A stretch of DNA of 64,000 nt from Mytilus californianus (GCF_021869535.1 NW_026262595.1:49326-113325); one strand, 5' to 3'. Positions 30,831 to 40,828 are shown, counted from the first letter of the stretch. Numbers and translations are program-made. The notes: generated by a model not told the origin, from the letters alone.

Positions 30831-33000
30831 TAAAATAAAGTATGTCAATAAAGGTTTTGATTTTGTAAATATTGCCGGTATTTTTAACGACCATTCTGTT
30901 AAAGAACAAATTCCTGGATATTTTGATAATACTGAACTCCCTCTTATTTGTTATATTTACAAGAAATCTACTCGAAAATTTGTGTATAATTATAGCCAAG
31001 TCTGTAAAGATGTAAATATCAGTGAAAATACACCTCCGTCATGTAATTGTAGTAATTCCGAATACACTTATGGCCCCATTTCCCATGTTATAACAGGAGA
31101 CCTTAACATCGTTCGAGACCGAGAGTTAAAATCATTCCTCAGTAAAGGACCTAAATATCGTCCCCCGTCAATTATTAATTGGAATGAGTGTCGTAATATC
31201 ATCCACGACTCACTTCGTGCTTACTGTTTGAAATGGATAAAACGGGAAAAAGCTGACAAAAAATCTTTGGACTCTTTTTTTAATTCAGTAATGAAGATAG
31301 TTGATATACGTATACAACATTTTAAAGAACATTTTACTCTTAACAACAACCATAAAAATCCTATCTCTCGTATCAAACATAAACTACAAGAACTAGCCAA
31401 GGAATTTGTTTTTGTCCCGGCTGATAAAGCTGCTAATAATATCATTATAGTTTGACGTAAATTTTACATTGAGGTTCTGCAAAAGGAAATCACGAATTCA
31501 CCAACATTCCAACTGACTTCATTTTCAGAAAACGATGTCTGTAACAAACATAAACTATTAGCTACTTCTTTACAAGCAGAACCAAATACAATGAAAGTCC
31601 CAACTATGTACTGGCTTCCGAAGCTACACAAATCACCTTACAAATATAGATTTTTTTTCGTCTTCAAGTCATTGTTCGGAAAGAGTTCCATATGGCACCC
31701 CCACGGAATAAACTGTAATACATTATTATGTTCTTTTAGTATGGTGGGGGTGCCATATGGAACTCTTACCCATTGTTCCACTACTAAATTGTCTATAATA
31801 CTTACTAGTACACTTGGTACAATCAAAAACCTGATAATAAATTGTTCAAATAAGGCCTTTGAAAATAGTGGAATTAACTACTTTTGGAGTGTCAAAAACT
31901 CGTTGGAAGTACTTGATAAATTGCATGCATATATTGGTGATTTTGAATCTGTTCAAAGTTTTGATTTTTCTACACTATATACCACTTTGCCTCATATTCT
32001 TATTAAGAAAAAATTCACACACCTAATTAAATGGGCATTTAAAAAGTCGGAATGCGAATACATATGTTCAAACTCTTTTAGGTCATTTTTTAGTAGCAAC
32101 AAACAAAAGACCTATGTCAATTGGACATGCTTTGATACTATATCTGCCCTTGAAATTTTACTTGATAACATTTTTGTTCGCTTTGGAGATTCCGTATATC
32201 GTCAAGTTATCGGAATTCCAATGGGGACTAACTGTGCACCACTTATTGCGGACCTGTTTTTGTATTGTTATGAGTTACAATTTATGACTAAAATCAGCAA
32301 AGACCCATCGAAACAACATCTGATACAAAAATTTAACAATACTTTTAGATATTTGGATGATATATTGGCTCTCAATAATGACAACTTCAGTATGTATACT
32401 AAAGAAATTTATCCTGTTGAACTTACTTTAAATAAAGCTAATAATAACAATGACCACTGTCCTTTCCTCGATCTTGATATCTATATCATTAACGGGAAGC
32501 TTAATACAAAAATTTATGACAAAAGAGATGATTTTTCATTTCCTATCGTTAATTATCCATTTTTAGATGGTGATGTTTCCTTGTCACCATCTTATGGTGT
32601 TTATATATCTCAACTTGTACGATTCGCTCGTGTATGTAACAACGTATTAGATTTTAGCGACAGAAATTTATATATTACTGAAAAATTATTACACCAGGGT
32701 TTTCGATATCATAAACTAGTCAAAACATTTACTAAATTTTATCATCGGTATAAGGACATCATTCGTAAATATAACTCAACATGCAGACATCTTATACGTT
32801 ATGGTATTTCACATCCAATCTTTTATGGCAATATTCTTTACAAAGCACAAAAATGTCAGTATTCACCGCAAAAGCTAACAAAACCTTTAAACAGACTTAT
32901 TAAGAAGGGATATAGTTACGATACTGTTGTCAGGTCATTAAAAATTGCATATTTTGGCTTTAATATTGATTCACTTATAGGGTCTTTGCATCGGAATTAA
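30796..33000 (+). CDS. PLE1 linker and reverse transcriptase frame (one in-frame TGA)
   Basis: The frame is open for 735 codons except for one TGA at 31453-31455. It contains SCNCSN (CxC motif, 31042-31050), HVITGDLNIV, FVPADKAANNIIIV-TGA-RKFYIEV, YWLPKLHK (from ~31606), SFDFSTLYTTLPH (RT motif A; Asp in FDFS), GIPMGTNCAPL (motif B, ~32212), RYLDDILAL (YLDD, motif C, ~32344), CPFLDLDIYI and a thumb region ending at TAA 32998-33000. No endonuclease follows. All catalytic Asp residues are present. Residues ~20-55 of the segment starting at 31591 come from a small TIR element plus one extra T and are not part of the ancestral protein. The ATG at 30796 is probably not the native start, since the frame joins the endonuclease part by a -1/+1 repair near 30824. 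Confidence 0.85.
31670..31778. mobile_element. 93-bp TIR element with 8-bp target duplication inside the RT frame
   Basis: The element (31678-31770) has 27-bp inverted ends with one mismatch, starting GG(A/T)AAGAGTTCC. It is flanked on both sides by CATTGTTC (31670-31677 and 31771-31778). Removing it restores the family sequence SSSHCSTTKLS. An 8-bp duplication with GG termini fits Merlin-type elements; hAT is the other family with 8-bp duplications, but its ends usually start CA. Confidence 0.88.
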
Positions 33001-33650
33001 ACATATTTATTCTAAAACCAGTTGTTGGCATGACACGGGTTATGTTCTTCTCATATATTTTATGACGGTATACATTTGTAATACTAAACCCCTAACAGGA
33101 GGGGTTGTGCCTGATATTCATATGATGAAGACATAATCTTTCAATCAGTTTAATTGAGGTCTAGAGCTGGCATGTCAGTAACTGCTAGTAGTCTGTTGTT
33201 ATTTATGTATTATTGTCATTTTGTTTATTTTCTTTTGTTTCCTATTCTGACATCGGACTCGGACTTCTCTTAAACTGGGTTTTACTGTGCGTACTGTTGT
33301 GCGTTTGTTTTTTCTACATTGGCTAGAGGTATAGGGGGAGGGTTGAGATCTCAAAAAACATGTTTAACCCCGCCGCATTTTTGCGCCTGTCCCAAGTCAG
33401 GAGCCTCTGGCCTTTGTTAGTCTTGTATCATTTTTAATTTTAGTTTCTTGTGTATAATTTGGAGTTTAGTATGACGTCCATTATCACTGAACTAGTATAC
33501 ATATTTGTTTAGGGGCCAGCTGTAGGACGCCTCCGGGTGCGGGAGTTTCTCGCTGCATTGAAGACCCATTGGTGGCCTTCGGCTGTTGTCTGCTCTATGT
33601 TCGGGTTGTTGTCTCTTTGACACATTCCCCATTTCCATTCTCAATTTTAT
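33001..33650 (+). other. PLE1 3' tail
   Basis: Non-coding. It has TATAGGGGGAGGGTTGAGAT, CATGTTTAACCCCGCCGCAT, CCTGTCCCAAGTCAGGAGCC and GGGTTGTTGTCTCTTTGACA, and ends ATTCCCCATTTCCATTCTCA then ATTTTAT. Its first part is shared with PLE2 and its last part with the solo fragment at 29181-29257. Confidence 0.7.
33047..33130 (+). promoter_or_regulatory. candidate SECIS-like element downstream of the PLE1 RT stop
   Basis: Helix I is CTTC-TCATAT (33047-33056) with ATATGA-T-GAAG (33120-33130). Internal loops ATTTT and ATTC follow, then the ATGA (33062-33065) and TGAT (33112-33115) quartet halves. Helix II begins GGTAT / GTGCC with G-U pairs. AA is at 33080-33081 in the 5' side loop, and an apical ministem AACCCCT / AGGGGTT closes the top. 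The order matches a form-2 SECIS, but helix II is shorter than usual and its upper part is poorly paired. It lies about 50 bases after the stop, where a SECIS would be expected. The identification comes from hand folding only. Confidence 0.4.
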
Positions 33651-33735
33651 TTACATATTACTATATAGTATATACCCTTTATGAGCCCCGGACACAATGT
33701 TTAAATATGCTAAATTAACTGAGAGTTTTCATCCA

Positions 33736-33815
33736 GACGTTCTGGTGTAGCGGTATGAATCGTGGGTCTATATGCTAAAGGTCTTGAGTTCGATTCCCAG
33801 CATAGACACTGGATT
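33736..33815 (+). ncRNA. tRNA-like Pol III promoter region (SINE head or tRNA relic)
   Basis: TGGTGTAGCGG (33743-33753) fits the A-box consensus fully, and AGTTCGATTCC (33787-33797) fits the B box except for one base. They are 33 bases apart, as in a tRNA gene. The expected acceptor stem (GACGTTC with CATAGAC) does not pair, so it is not a working tRNA. It sits in the right part of the composite element, suggesting the ~0.6-kb host element is a tRNA-derived SINE-like or composite sequence. Confidence 0.65.
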
Positions 33816-33942
33816 TTTTCTACATAAATTTTGATAGTTAGTCTTTTCCGTGTGAATATTTCTAAGTTTTATTGTGGATTTGACATTCCCGCCAAAATGT
33901 TACAGAACAAAGGAAAGCATGCAGAACAAAGAAATGCAAGCT

Positions 33943-33981
33943 AGGGTGATCTGGTAGGGGTGATCCGGCTCAGATCACCCT
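33943..33981. repeat. right-end hairpin of the composite element
   Basis: AGGGTGATCTG and CAGATCACCCT are 11-bp perfect arms around a 17-base loop that itself contains GGGGTGATCC. The arm core GGGTGATC equals the inner arm of the left-end palindrome. Confidence 0.8.
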
Positions 33982-34017
33982 TGTAGAACAAAGGAGCTGG
34001 GATGTAAGTCAAAATAT

Positions 34018-36530
34018 CAGTACACCAATATGTGCTAAACATTGTTAAAGTATACGTAAGTCAACAATCATGCATAAGTATAAGTAAACAATTATGTTGT
34101 AAACATTGTTCAAAGTATTAGTAAACACCTCTGTGGTAAACAATGGCCAAAGTATAAGTCAATAAGTCTGTGGTTAACAATTGTTAAAGTATAAGTCAAC
34201 ACTTATGTGGTTAACAATTGTCAAATCCTGCATATTCTGTGGTAAACAAATGTCAAAGTATAAGTAAATAGTTCTGTGGCATTGAAATGTCAAATTATAA
34301 GTAAATAATTCTGTGGTAAACAATTGTCAAATTATAAGTAAAGAACTCTGTGATCAACAATTGTCAAATTATAAGTAAATAATTCTGTGGTAAACAATTG
34401 TCAAATTATAAGTAAAGAACTCTGTGATCAACAATTGTCAAATTATAAGTAAATAATTCTGTGACAAACAATTGTCAAATTTAAGGAAATAAATCGTGAC
34501 AAACAATTGTCAAATTATAAGTAAATAATTCTGTGATCAACAATTGTCAAATTATAAGTAAAGAACTCTGTGATCAACAATTGTCAAATTATAAGTAAAT
34601 AATTCTGTGACAAACAATTGTCAAATTTAAGGAAATAAATCGTGACAAACAATTGTCAAATTATAAGTAAATAATTCTGTGATCAACAATTGTCAAATTA
34701 TAAGTAAAGAACTCTGTGATCAACAATTGTCAAATTATAAGTAAATAATTCTGTGACAAACAATTGTCAAATTTAAGGAAATAAATCGTGACAAACAATT
34801 GTCAAATTATAAGTAAATAATTCTGTGGTAAACAATTGTCAAATTATAAGTAAATAATTCTGTGGTAAACAATTGTCAAATTATAAGTAAAGAACTATGT
34901 GGTAAGCAATTGTCAAATTTAAGAAAATAATTCTGTGACAAACAATTGTCAAATTATAAATTAACGATTCTGTAGTAAACCATTGTAATAAAGTTAATAA
35001 TTAAATGTGGTAAACATTGTAATGTATAAGTCAATAATAATGTGGTAAACAATGCAATGGTCAAATAATAGGTTTATAATTCTGTGGTAAACAATGGTCA
35101 AATCATAAGTTTATAATTCTGTGGTAAACAATGGTCAAATCATAAGTTCATAATTCTGTGGTAAACAATGGTCAAATCATAAGTTTATAATTCTGTGGTA
35201 AACAATGGTCAAATCATAAGTTTATAATTCTGTGGTAAACAATGGTCAAATCATAAGTTCATAATTCTGTGGTAAACAATGGTCAAATAATAAGTTTATA
35301 ATTCTGTGGTAAACAATGGTCAAATCATAAGTTTATAATTCTGTGGTAAACAATGGTCAAATCATAAGTTTATAATTCTGTGGTAAACAATGGTCAAATC
35401 ATAAGTTTATAATTCTGTGGTAAACAATGGTCAAATAATAAGTTTATAATTCTGTGGTAAAAAATGGTCAAATCATAAGTTCATAATTCTGTGGTAAACA
35501 ATGGTCAAATCATAAGTTTATAATTCTGTGGTAAACAATGGTCAAATCATAAGTTTATAATTCTGTGGTAAACAATGGTCAAATCATAAGTTTATAATTC
35601 TGTGGTAAACCATGGTCAAATCATAAGTTTATAATTCTGTGGTAAACAATGGTCAAATCCTAAGTTTATAATTCTGTGGTAAACGATGGTCAAATTATAA
35701 GTTTACAATTCTGTGATAAACAATGGTCATATCATAAGTTTATAATTCTGTGGTAAACAATTGTCATATCATAAGTAATAATTCTGTTGTAAACATTGTT
35801 TAAGTTTAAGTAAATAATTATTTGCTAAACATTGTTAATTGCAAATACAATGCAGTTTCCGATATAATTAATATTTGCAAGGGGCATAACTCTTTTAATA
35901 ATATTTGATCAGCATGGATTTTCGAACTTGTCGGAGACTGTTGATATAAACCTTTGATATAAATTTGATAAAAATCTGGCAGGAATTGTACACATGAGAG
36001 CCCTGACAATGCAATTTTCCATATAAGTAAAATTTCCAAGGGCATAACTCTTTTAAAAATAATTGATTGGGACTGATTTTCTAGACTTTTCCGATACATA
36101 AGTATAAGTCAATAATTATGCGGTAAACATTGGATTTGTCTAAGTATAAATAATTACTTCTGTGGTAATTTAAACAATTGAAAGATTATAAGTAATAACT
36201 TTGTGGTAAACAATTGTCAAATTATAAGTCAACAATTCTGTGGTAAGCATATTGTAAAAGTTAAGTAAAGAATTATAACTATCTGGTAAAAAATTGTCAA
36301 ATTATCAGTAAATATTTCTGTGGAAAACAATTGTTTAAATTATTAGTAAACAACTCTGTTGTAAACAATTGTCTTATTATAAGTAAATAATTTTGTGGTA
36401 AACAATTAAAAAAAAGGTAAACAACTCTATTGTAAACAATTGTCAAAGTATAACTAAATACTTATGTGGTAAACAAACGTCAAAACTAGCAGTAAATTCT
36501 TTGTACATAGCTCTGGGATATCAATTGTCA
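34018..36530. repeat. 37-bp AT-rich minisatellite, about 60 units, with higher-order structure
   Basis: The monomer is TAATTCTGTGGTAAACAATG followed by GTCAAATCATAAGTTTA. From 34470 to 34800 a ~146-bp four-monomer unit (GTGACAAACAATTGTC at 34461, 34607 and 34753) is repeated three times. From 35060 to 35760 the monomers are nearly identical. Edges are degenerate. The array is broken by 35830-36100 and, on the left, by the composite element. Confidence 0.88.
35830..36100. mobile_element. foreign insert in the minisatellite with two ~140-bp repeats
   Basis: The phrases AAGGGGCATAACTCTTTTAA and CAAGGGCATAACTCTTTTAA, each preceded by CAATGCA(G/A)TTT(C)C, mark two diverged copies. The minisatellite phrase CTAAACATTG precedes the insert and CGGTAAACATTGG follows it. 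Non-coding. Confidence 0.6.
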
Positions 36531-36539
36531 AATCCTAAA

Positions 36540-38075
36540 AATATATTATGAACATATTCAAGATGTACCAAAATTCAGAAAAAAGACAATCTGATGGACA
36601 GCAACGTTGCTAATTAATTTAAAGTTGCTGAACCATGACCTAGGGGACAGGGCCTCTAAATGGTCAACAAACTGAGATGTACTGACAGTAATGCAGTTTA
36701 TAGAAAATATCAATGTCTATCTTAAGTAATTCCTATAAAACTAACTTAATCAAAAAACTTAACATTGAAAATTGGTAATTAATTGAAAGTCACTGGACCA
36801 TGACCTAGGGTACAGGGCCTCGATATAGTCGTCAAACTGATATGTACTGATAGTAATGCAACTTGATAGAAAATATCATTGATCTATAACATGTAGTTCC
36901 TATCAAACTAACTTGAGCAGAAAACTTAACAATTGTTGATGCCAATGTTGCCGTCGTTGACGCCACCACCATCGCAGGCAAGATGAAAATTGTCATTTCA
37001 GGCTTTAACTCCTAAAAGGGTCATCCAATTGTTTCTGTTGCTTACTATTTTGGTAGATTTGTTATTTCTGATTATTTTTGCTGTTTACAGTTTCTACCTA
37101 TCTATTTTAATTTTTGAGATAAAAACACTAAAATTAGTAAAAAAATGCCATTTATGGGCAATAAATCCTTAAGGGTCATCCAATGGTTTCTGTAAATTAA
37201 TAATTTTGTAGATCTTGTGTTGCTGATATTTTTTTCAATTACTAGTTTCTTATATAGTTTTTGAGGAGCTAATAGACAAAAACATAAAAATTAGACAAAA
37301 TAGTCATTTGAGGGGAATAACTCCTTTATTTTTAGGAGTCATTGGATATTTTTTGTGCACACAGGAAGTAGTTAGATTGTGACATTCTGAGCATTCTTGA
37401 AAATTTTCTCTATCTATTATTGTTTTCAAGATATAAGACCATTAATTTTTTTTTTTTTTTTGCATTTTACCCTTAGGTTCTATTTTTAGCCATGGCGGCA
37501 ATGTTTGCTGACGGTCAGGGAAAAGAAACACTAACTTTACAGAAGTACCCTATGGATCATTATAAAATCCAAAGTTGGTCTGAAATTGGTTCAGTAGTTT
37601 CAGAGTAGAATATCTTTCAAAAACTTTAAAACGACGACGGACACCATGTGACGGCAATAGTTTACAGCCAGGTGAGCAAAAAGCCAAAAATCCTCAATTA
37701 AGGACAATAACTCCTGAAAGGTCATCTGATAATTTTTAATCAAACAGGATGTAGGGAGATCTTGACACACTGAGCATTTTTTACCCTGTCAGATTTTCTC
37801 TAATCTAGTATAGTTTTCAAGATATAACATGTAATTAATGCATGTTTTTACTCTTATGTTCTTTTTTAGCCATGGCAGCCATGTTTCTTGAGTGACAAGT
37901 ATAAAACACACTTTCTTTTTACTAGATACCCTAAGGATCATTCCGCACAAGTTGGTTTGAAATTGTTCTTGTAGTTTCAGAGAAGATTTTGAAAACATTT
38001 ATGAAGGCGGACGACAACCACTGACGCCAAGTGAAAGCAATAGCTCACGAGATATTATATATGCCCTGGTGAGCT
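36540..38075. mobile_element. R2-type repeat cluster with two CAGGTGAGC / CTGGTGAGC ends
   Basis: The first part has two ~180-bp units with ACCATGACCTAGGG(G/T)ACAGG. From 36990 come phrases of the CTCCTAAAAGGGTCATCCAA type, TTTAGCCATGG(C)GGCAATG and GACGACGGACACCATG, ending ACAGCCAGGTGAGCAAAAAG (37660-37682). Then a second copy ends CCCTGGTGAGCTAAAA at 38075. These resemble R2-type right ends but lack the 166-bp array. No gene. Confidence 0.55.
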
Positions 38076-38145
38076 AAAATTCAGATTATAAAAAAGCGAT
38101 AAATAAAGTAAAAAAACAACACATTAGAAAATATATAAACAAGTG

Positions 38146-38577
38146 AAACTGCGAGCTACTGCTCACTGATGATACCCCCAGCCCAAATATTTGACGGTAA
38201 ACAGGAAGTTGTTGAGTGATGAATCTGAAAACACATCACACTGTATAGCTGACTTATATAAACACTGAAACCAAATTTCAGAAATCCTTGTAATGTAGTT
38301 CCTGAGAAAAATGTGACCGAAATTTTCAACTTGGATGTGTTGTGTAAAATGATGCAAGTGTTCGGTAAACAGGAAGTTGTTGAGTGATCAATCTGAAAAC
38401 GCATCACGCGGTATAGCTGACTCATATAAACCCTGAAACTAAATTTCAGAAATCCTTGTAATGTAGTTCCTGAAAAAAATGCGACGAAAAATATTCATGG
38501 GACGGAAGGACGGACTGACGAATGGATGGACAGAGGTAAAACAGTATACCCCCACTTTTTTAAAGCGGGGGTATAAA
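38146..38577. mobile_element. short TIR element with two ~168-bp monomers
   Basis: The ends TGATACCCCC (38168 region) and GGGGGTATAA (38567-38576) are nearly complementary. Inside, GGTAAACAGGAAGTTGTTGA occurs at 38197 and 38364, with a right-end GGACGGACTGACGAATGGAT tract. Minus-strand ORFs here are repeat by-products. Confidence 0.65.
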
Positions 38578-38651
38578 ATGAAAAATAAAACAAAATAGCC
38601 TTTACATTATTTTGGGCAAGACACACCAAAAAATTGAATACTTTCTGAACT

Positions 38652-38700
38652 AGAGGCTCTCAAGAGCCTGTGTCGCTCACCTGTATTTACTGATGCTTTG
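38652..38700 (-). mobile_element. family R2 right-end fragment, reversed
   Basis: CTAGAGGCTCTCAAGAGCCT followed by GTGTCGCTCACCTG is the reverse complement of the R2 right end at 13135-13168. Confidence 0.75.
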
Positions 38701-38779
38701 GAAATCATGTAAAATAAGGTTAAAATCATAATTAATAGTATTAGATATTAGATATTATAATGATATCTAAGATAATAAC

Positions 38780-39781
38780 AAACAAGAGTGCACACGCTGA
38801 AATGTCTCGCCTTCTTTACTAATCATTGATATTATGCTGATAGTCCTAAATATAAAGCTTTCTTACAACTGTCACATAAACTTAACATTAACCAAGAAAA
38901 CTAAACATTGACCAATGAACCATGGAAATGAGGTCAATGTCAGATGAACCATGCCAGGCAGGCATGTACAGCTAACAATTCTTCCATACAACAAATATAG
39001 TTGACCTATTGCTTATAGTTTAAGAAAAACAGACCAAAACACAAAAACTTAACACTGAGCAATGAACTGTGAAAATGAGGTCAAGGTCAAATAAAAACTG
39101 TGCGACTGACATAAAGACCATAAAATATTTCCATACACCAAATATAGTTGACCTATTGCATATAGTATTAGAAAAAAAGACCAAAACTCAAAATCTTAAC
39201 TTTGACCACTGAACCATGAAAATGAGGTCAAGGTCAAATGACACCTGCCAGCTAGACATGTACACCTTACAATCATTCCATACACCAAATATAGTTGACC
39301 TATTGCTTAAAGTGTAAGAAAAACAGACCAAAACACAAAAACGTAACATAAGCAATGAACCATGAAAATGAGGTCAAGGTCAAATAAAATCTGCCAGACT
39401 GACATGTACATCATTAAATATTTCCATACACCAAATATAGTTGACCTACTGCATACAGTATTAGGAAAACAGACCAAAACACAAAAACTTAACATTTAAC
39501 AATGAACCTTGAAAATGAGGTCAAGGTCAAATAAAACATGCCAGACTGACATGTACATCGTAAAATATTTCCATACACTAAATATAGTTGACCTACTGCA
39601 TACAGTATTAGAAAAACAAACCAAAACACAAAAACTTAACATTGAGCAATGAACCGTGAAAATGAGGTCAAGGTCAAATAAAACTTGCCAGACTGACATG
39701 AACATCGTACAATATTTCCATACACCAAATACAGTTGACCTATTGCATACAGTATTAGAAAAACAGACCAAAACACAATAA
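38780..39781 (+). mobile_element. family R7 element, copy 2, cut off by an R6 fragment
   Basis: It begins AAGAGTGCACACGCTGAAAT and has six ~147-bp monomers (AATGAGGTCAA at ~38924, 39071, 39218, 39366, 39513 and 39660). It stops at 39781, where AAATGCTTCGCTGGGGCGCA begins the R6 left end. The long minus-strand ORFs follow the monomer periodicity. Confidence 0.75.
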
Positions 39782-40130
39782 AATGCTTCGCTGGGGCGCA
39801 GCTTGATACGACCGCAGAGGTCGAACCCTGAACAGTTGGGGCAAGTATGGACACAAAATTCAAGCTTGATACAGCTATGACTTTGGATTGTCATTAAATA
39901 TTTGACACAGCATAGGTTTCTGACACAGGATGAATGTGGTGTAAGAACTGGAAAAAAATTAATTTACCTATTATGGTGGAATATCCATAAACTAAATTGT
40001 TTGTTAATTTCAATATATCAAAGAATATGTAGAATTCAATGTTTGATGTAATGTAATAAAGTTGAAATTTGGACCGTTTTTGTTCAATGTGGACCAATTT
40101 GGTAACATGTATAAATAATCAAAAATCTAA
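39782..40130 (+). mobile_element. family R6 element, left part
   Basis: AAATGCTTCGCTGGGGCGCA, GCTTGATACGACCGCAGAGG and CCTGAACAGTTGGGGCAAGT are collinear with 23910 onward. The copy fades into the next minisatellite near 40130. Confidence 0.7.
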
Positions 40131-40828
40131 ATACATGGGAGCCCATTTAAATACATCATAAAGGTATTAAAATAGAAAGTGACATCATAGTCATGGCTAA
40201 AAATAAACAAAAATCCTTAATCAGCAACATTTAAAGTAATATCTAAAAATAAAATTCCTTTGTAACCATAAAAGCCCATTTAAATACATCATAAAGATAT
40301 TAAAATAGAAAATGACATCATAGTCATGGCTAAACATAGCTAAAAACCCTTAATCAGCATCATTTAACAGTAATATCTAAAAATGGAAATTACATCATAA
40401 AGGTATTAAAATAGAAAATGACATCATAGTCATGGCTAAAAATAAACAAAATCCTTAATCAGCATCAGCAACATTTTATAGTAATATCTAAAAATAAAAT
40501 TCCTTTGTAACCATAAAAGCTCATTTAAATACATCATAACAGATATTAAAATAGAAAATGACATCATAGTCATGGCTAAACATAGCAAAAACCTTAATCA
40601 GCATCATTTAACAGTAATATCTAAAAATAAAAATTTCTTTGCAACCATAAAAGTAAAATAGAAAATGACATCATAATCATAGCTAAAAATAAACAAAAAA
40701 TTTTTTTATTGGCAAATTTTAAATGGAGTTTATTATACTAAAACAATAAATTTGCAACCATAAACATGATAAAACCCCATTTAAACACATCATAAAAGTA
40801 TTAAATAATTCAACTACATCATAAGGCT
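40131..40828. repeat. ~125-bp minisatellite, about five units
   Basis: The unit has AGCCCATTTAAATACATCAT, AAAGGTATTAAAATAGAAAA, TGACATCATAGTCATGGCTA, AATCCTTAATCAGCA and TAATATCTAAAAATAAAATT. Units start near 40138, 40268, 40385, 40520 and 40640, with degeneration to 40828. It ends CATCATAAGGCTATA, directly against the satellite array. Confidence 0.75.

Larger units (their letters stand above)
29890..33650 (+). mobile_element. PLE1: Naiad-type Penelope-like retroelement with TGA at Cys positions
   Basis: In order: a Cys-rich region and GIY-YIG endonuclease (to ~30580), a basic linker, a CxC-motif domain (Cys codons 31042 and 31048), a Penelope-type reverse transcriptase (to 33000) and a ~650-base tail. 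Endonuclease before RT with a CxC linker is the defining layout of the Naiad group of Penelope-like elements. Canonical Penelopes have the endonuclease last. The copy carries a TAA at 30630, a TGA at 30645, a one-base A-run frameshift near 30824-30830 and a small TIR insertion at 31678-31770, so it is recently but probably fully inactivated. Confidence 0.85.
29856..34007. mobile_element. composite element with 13-bp TIRs enclosing PLE1
   Basis: TTACATCCCAGCT at 29856-29868 and AGCTGGGATGTAA at 33995-34007 are perfect inverted repeats. Near the right end, AGGGTGATCTG (33943-33953) and CAGATCACCCT (33971-33981) form a hairpin with the same arm sequence as the left-end palindrome. If PLE1 (about 29890-33650) is taken out, a ~0.6-kb non-coding element remains that contains a tRNA-like Pol III promoter. 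I infer PLE1 inserted into this host element. Confidence 0.6.

Noticed and set aside
33736..33815. Functional tRNA gene
   Set aside because: A and B boxes are good, but the acceptor stem does not pair and no proper anticodon arm forms.
34018..36530. Regular 37-bp repeats as a CRISPR array
   Set aside because: Units are contiguous with no unique spacers, and the DNA is eukaryotic; this is a minisatellite.
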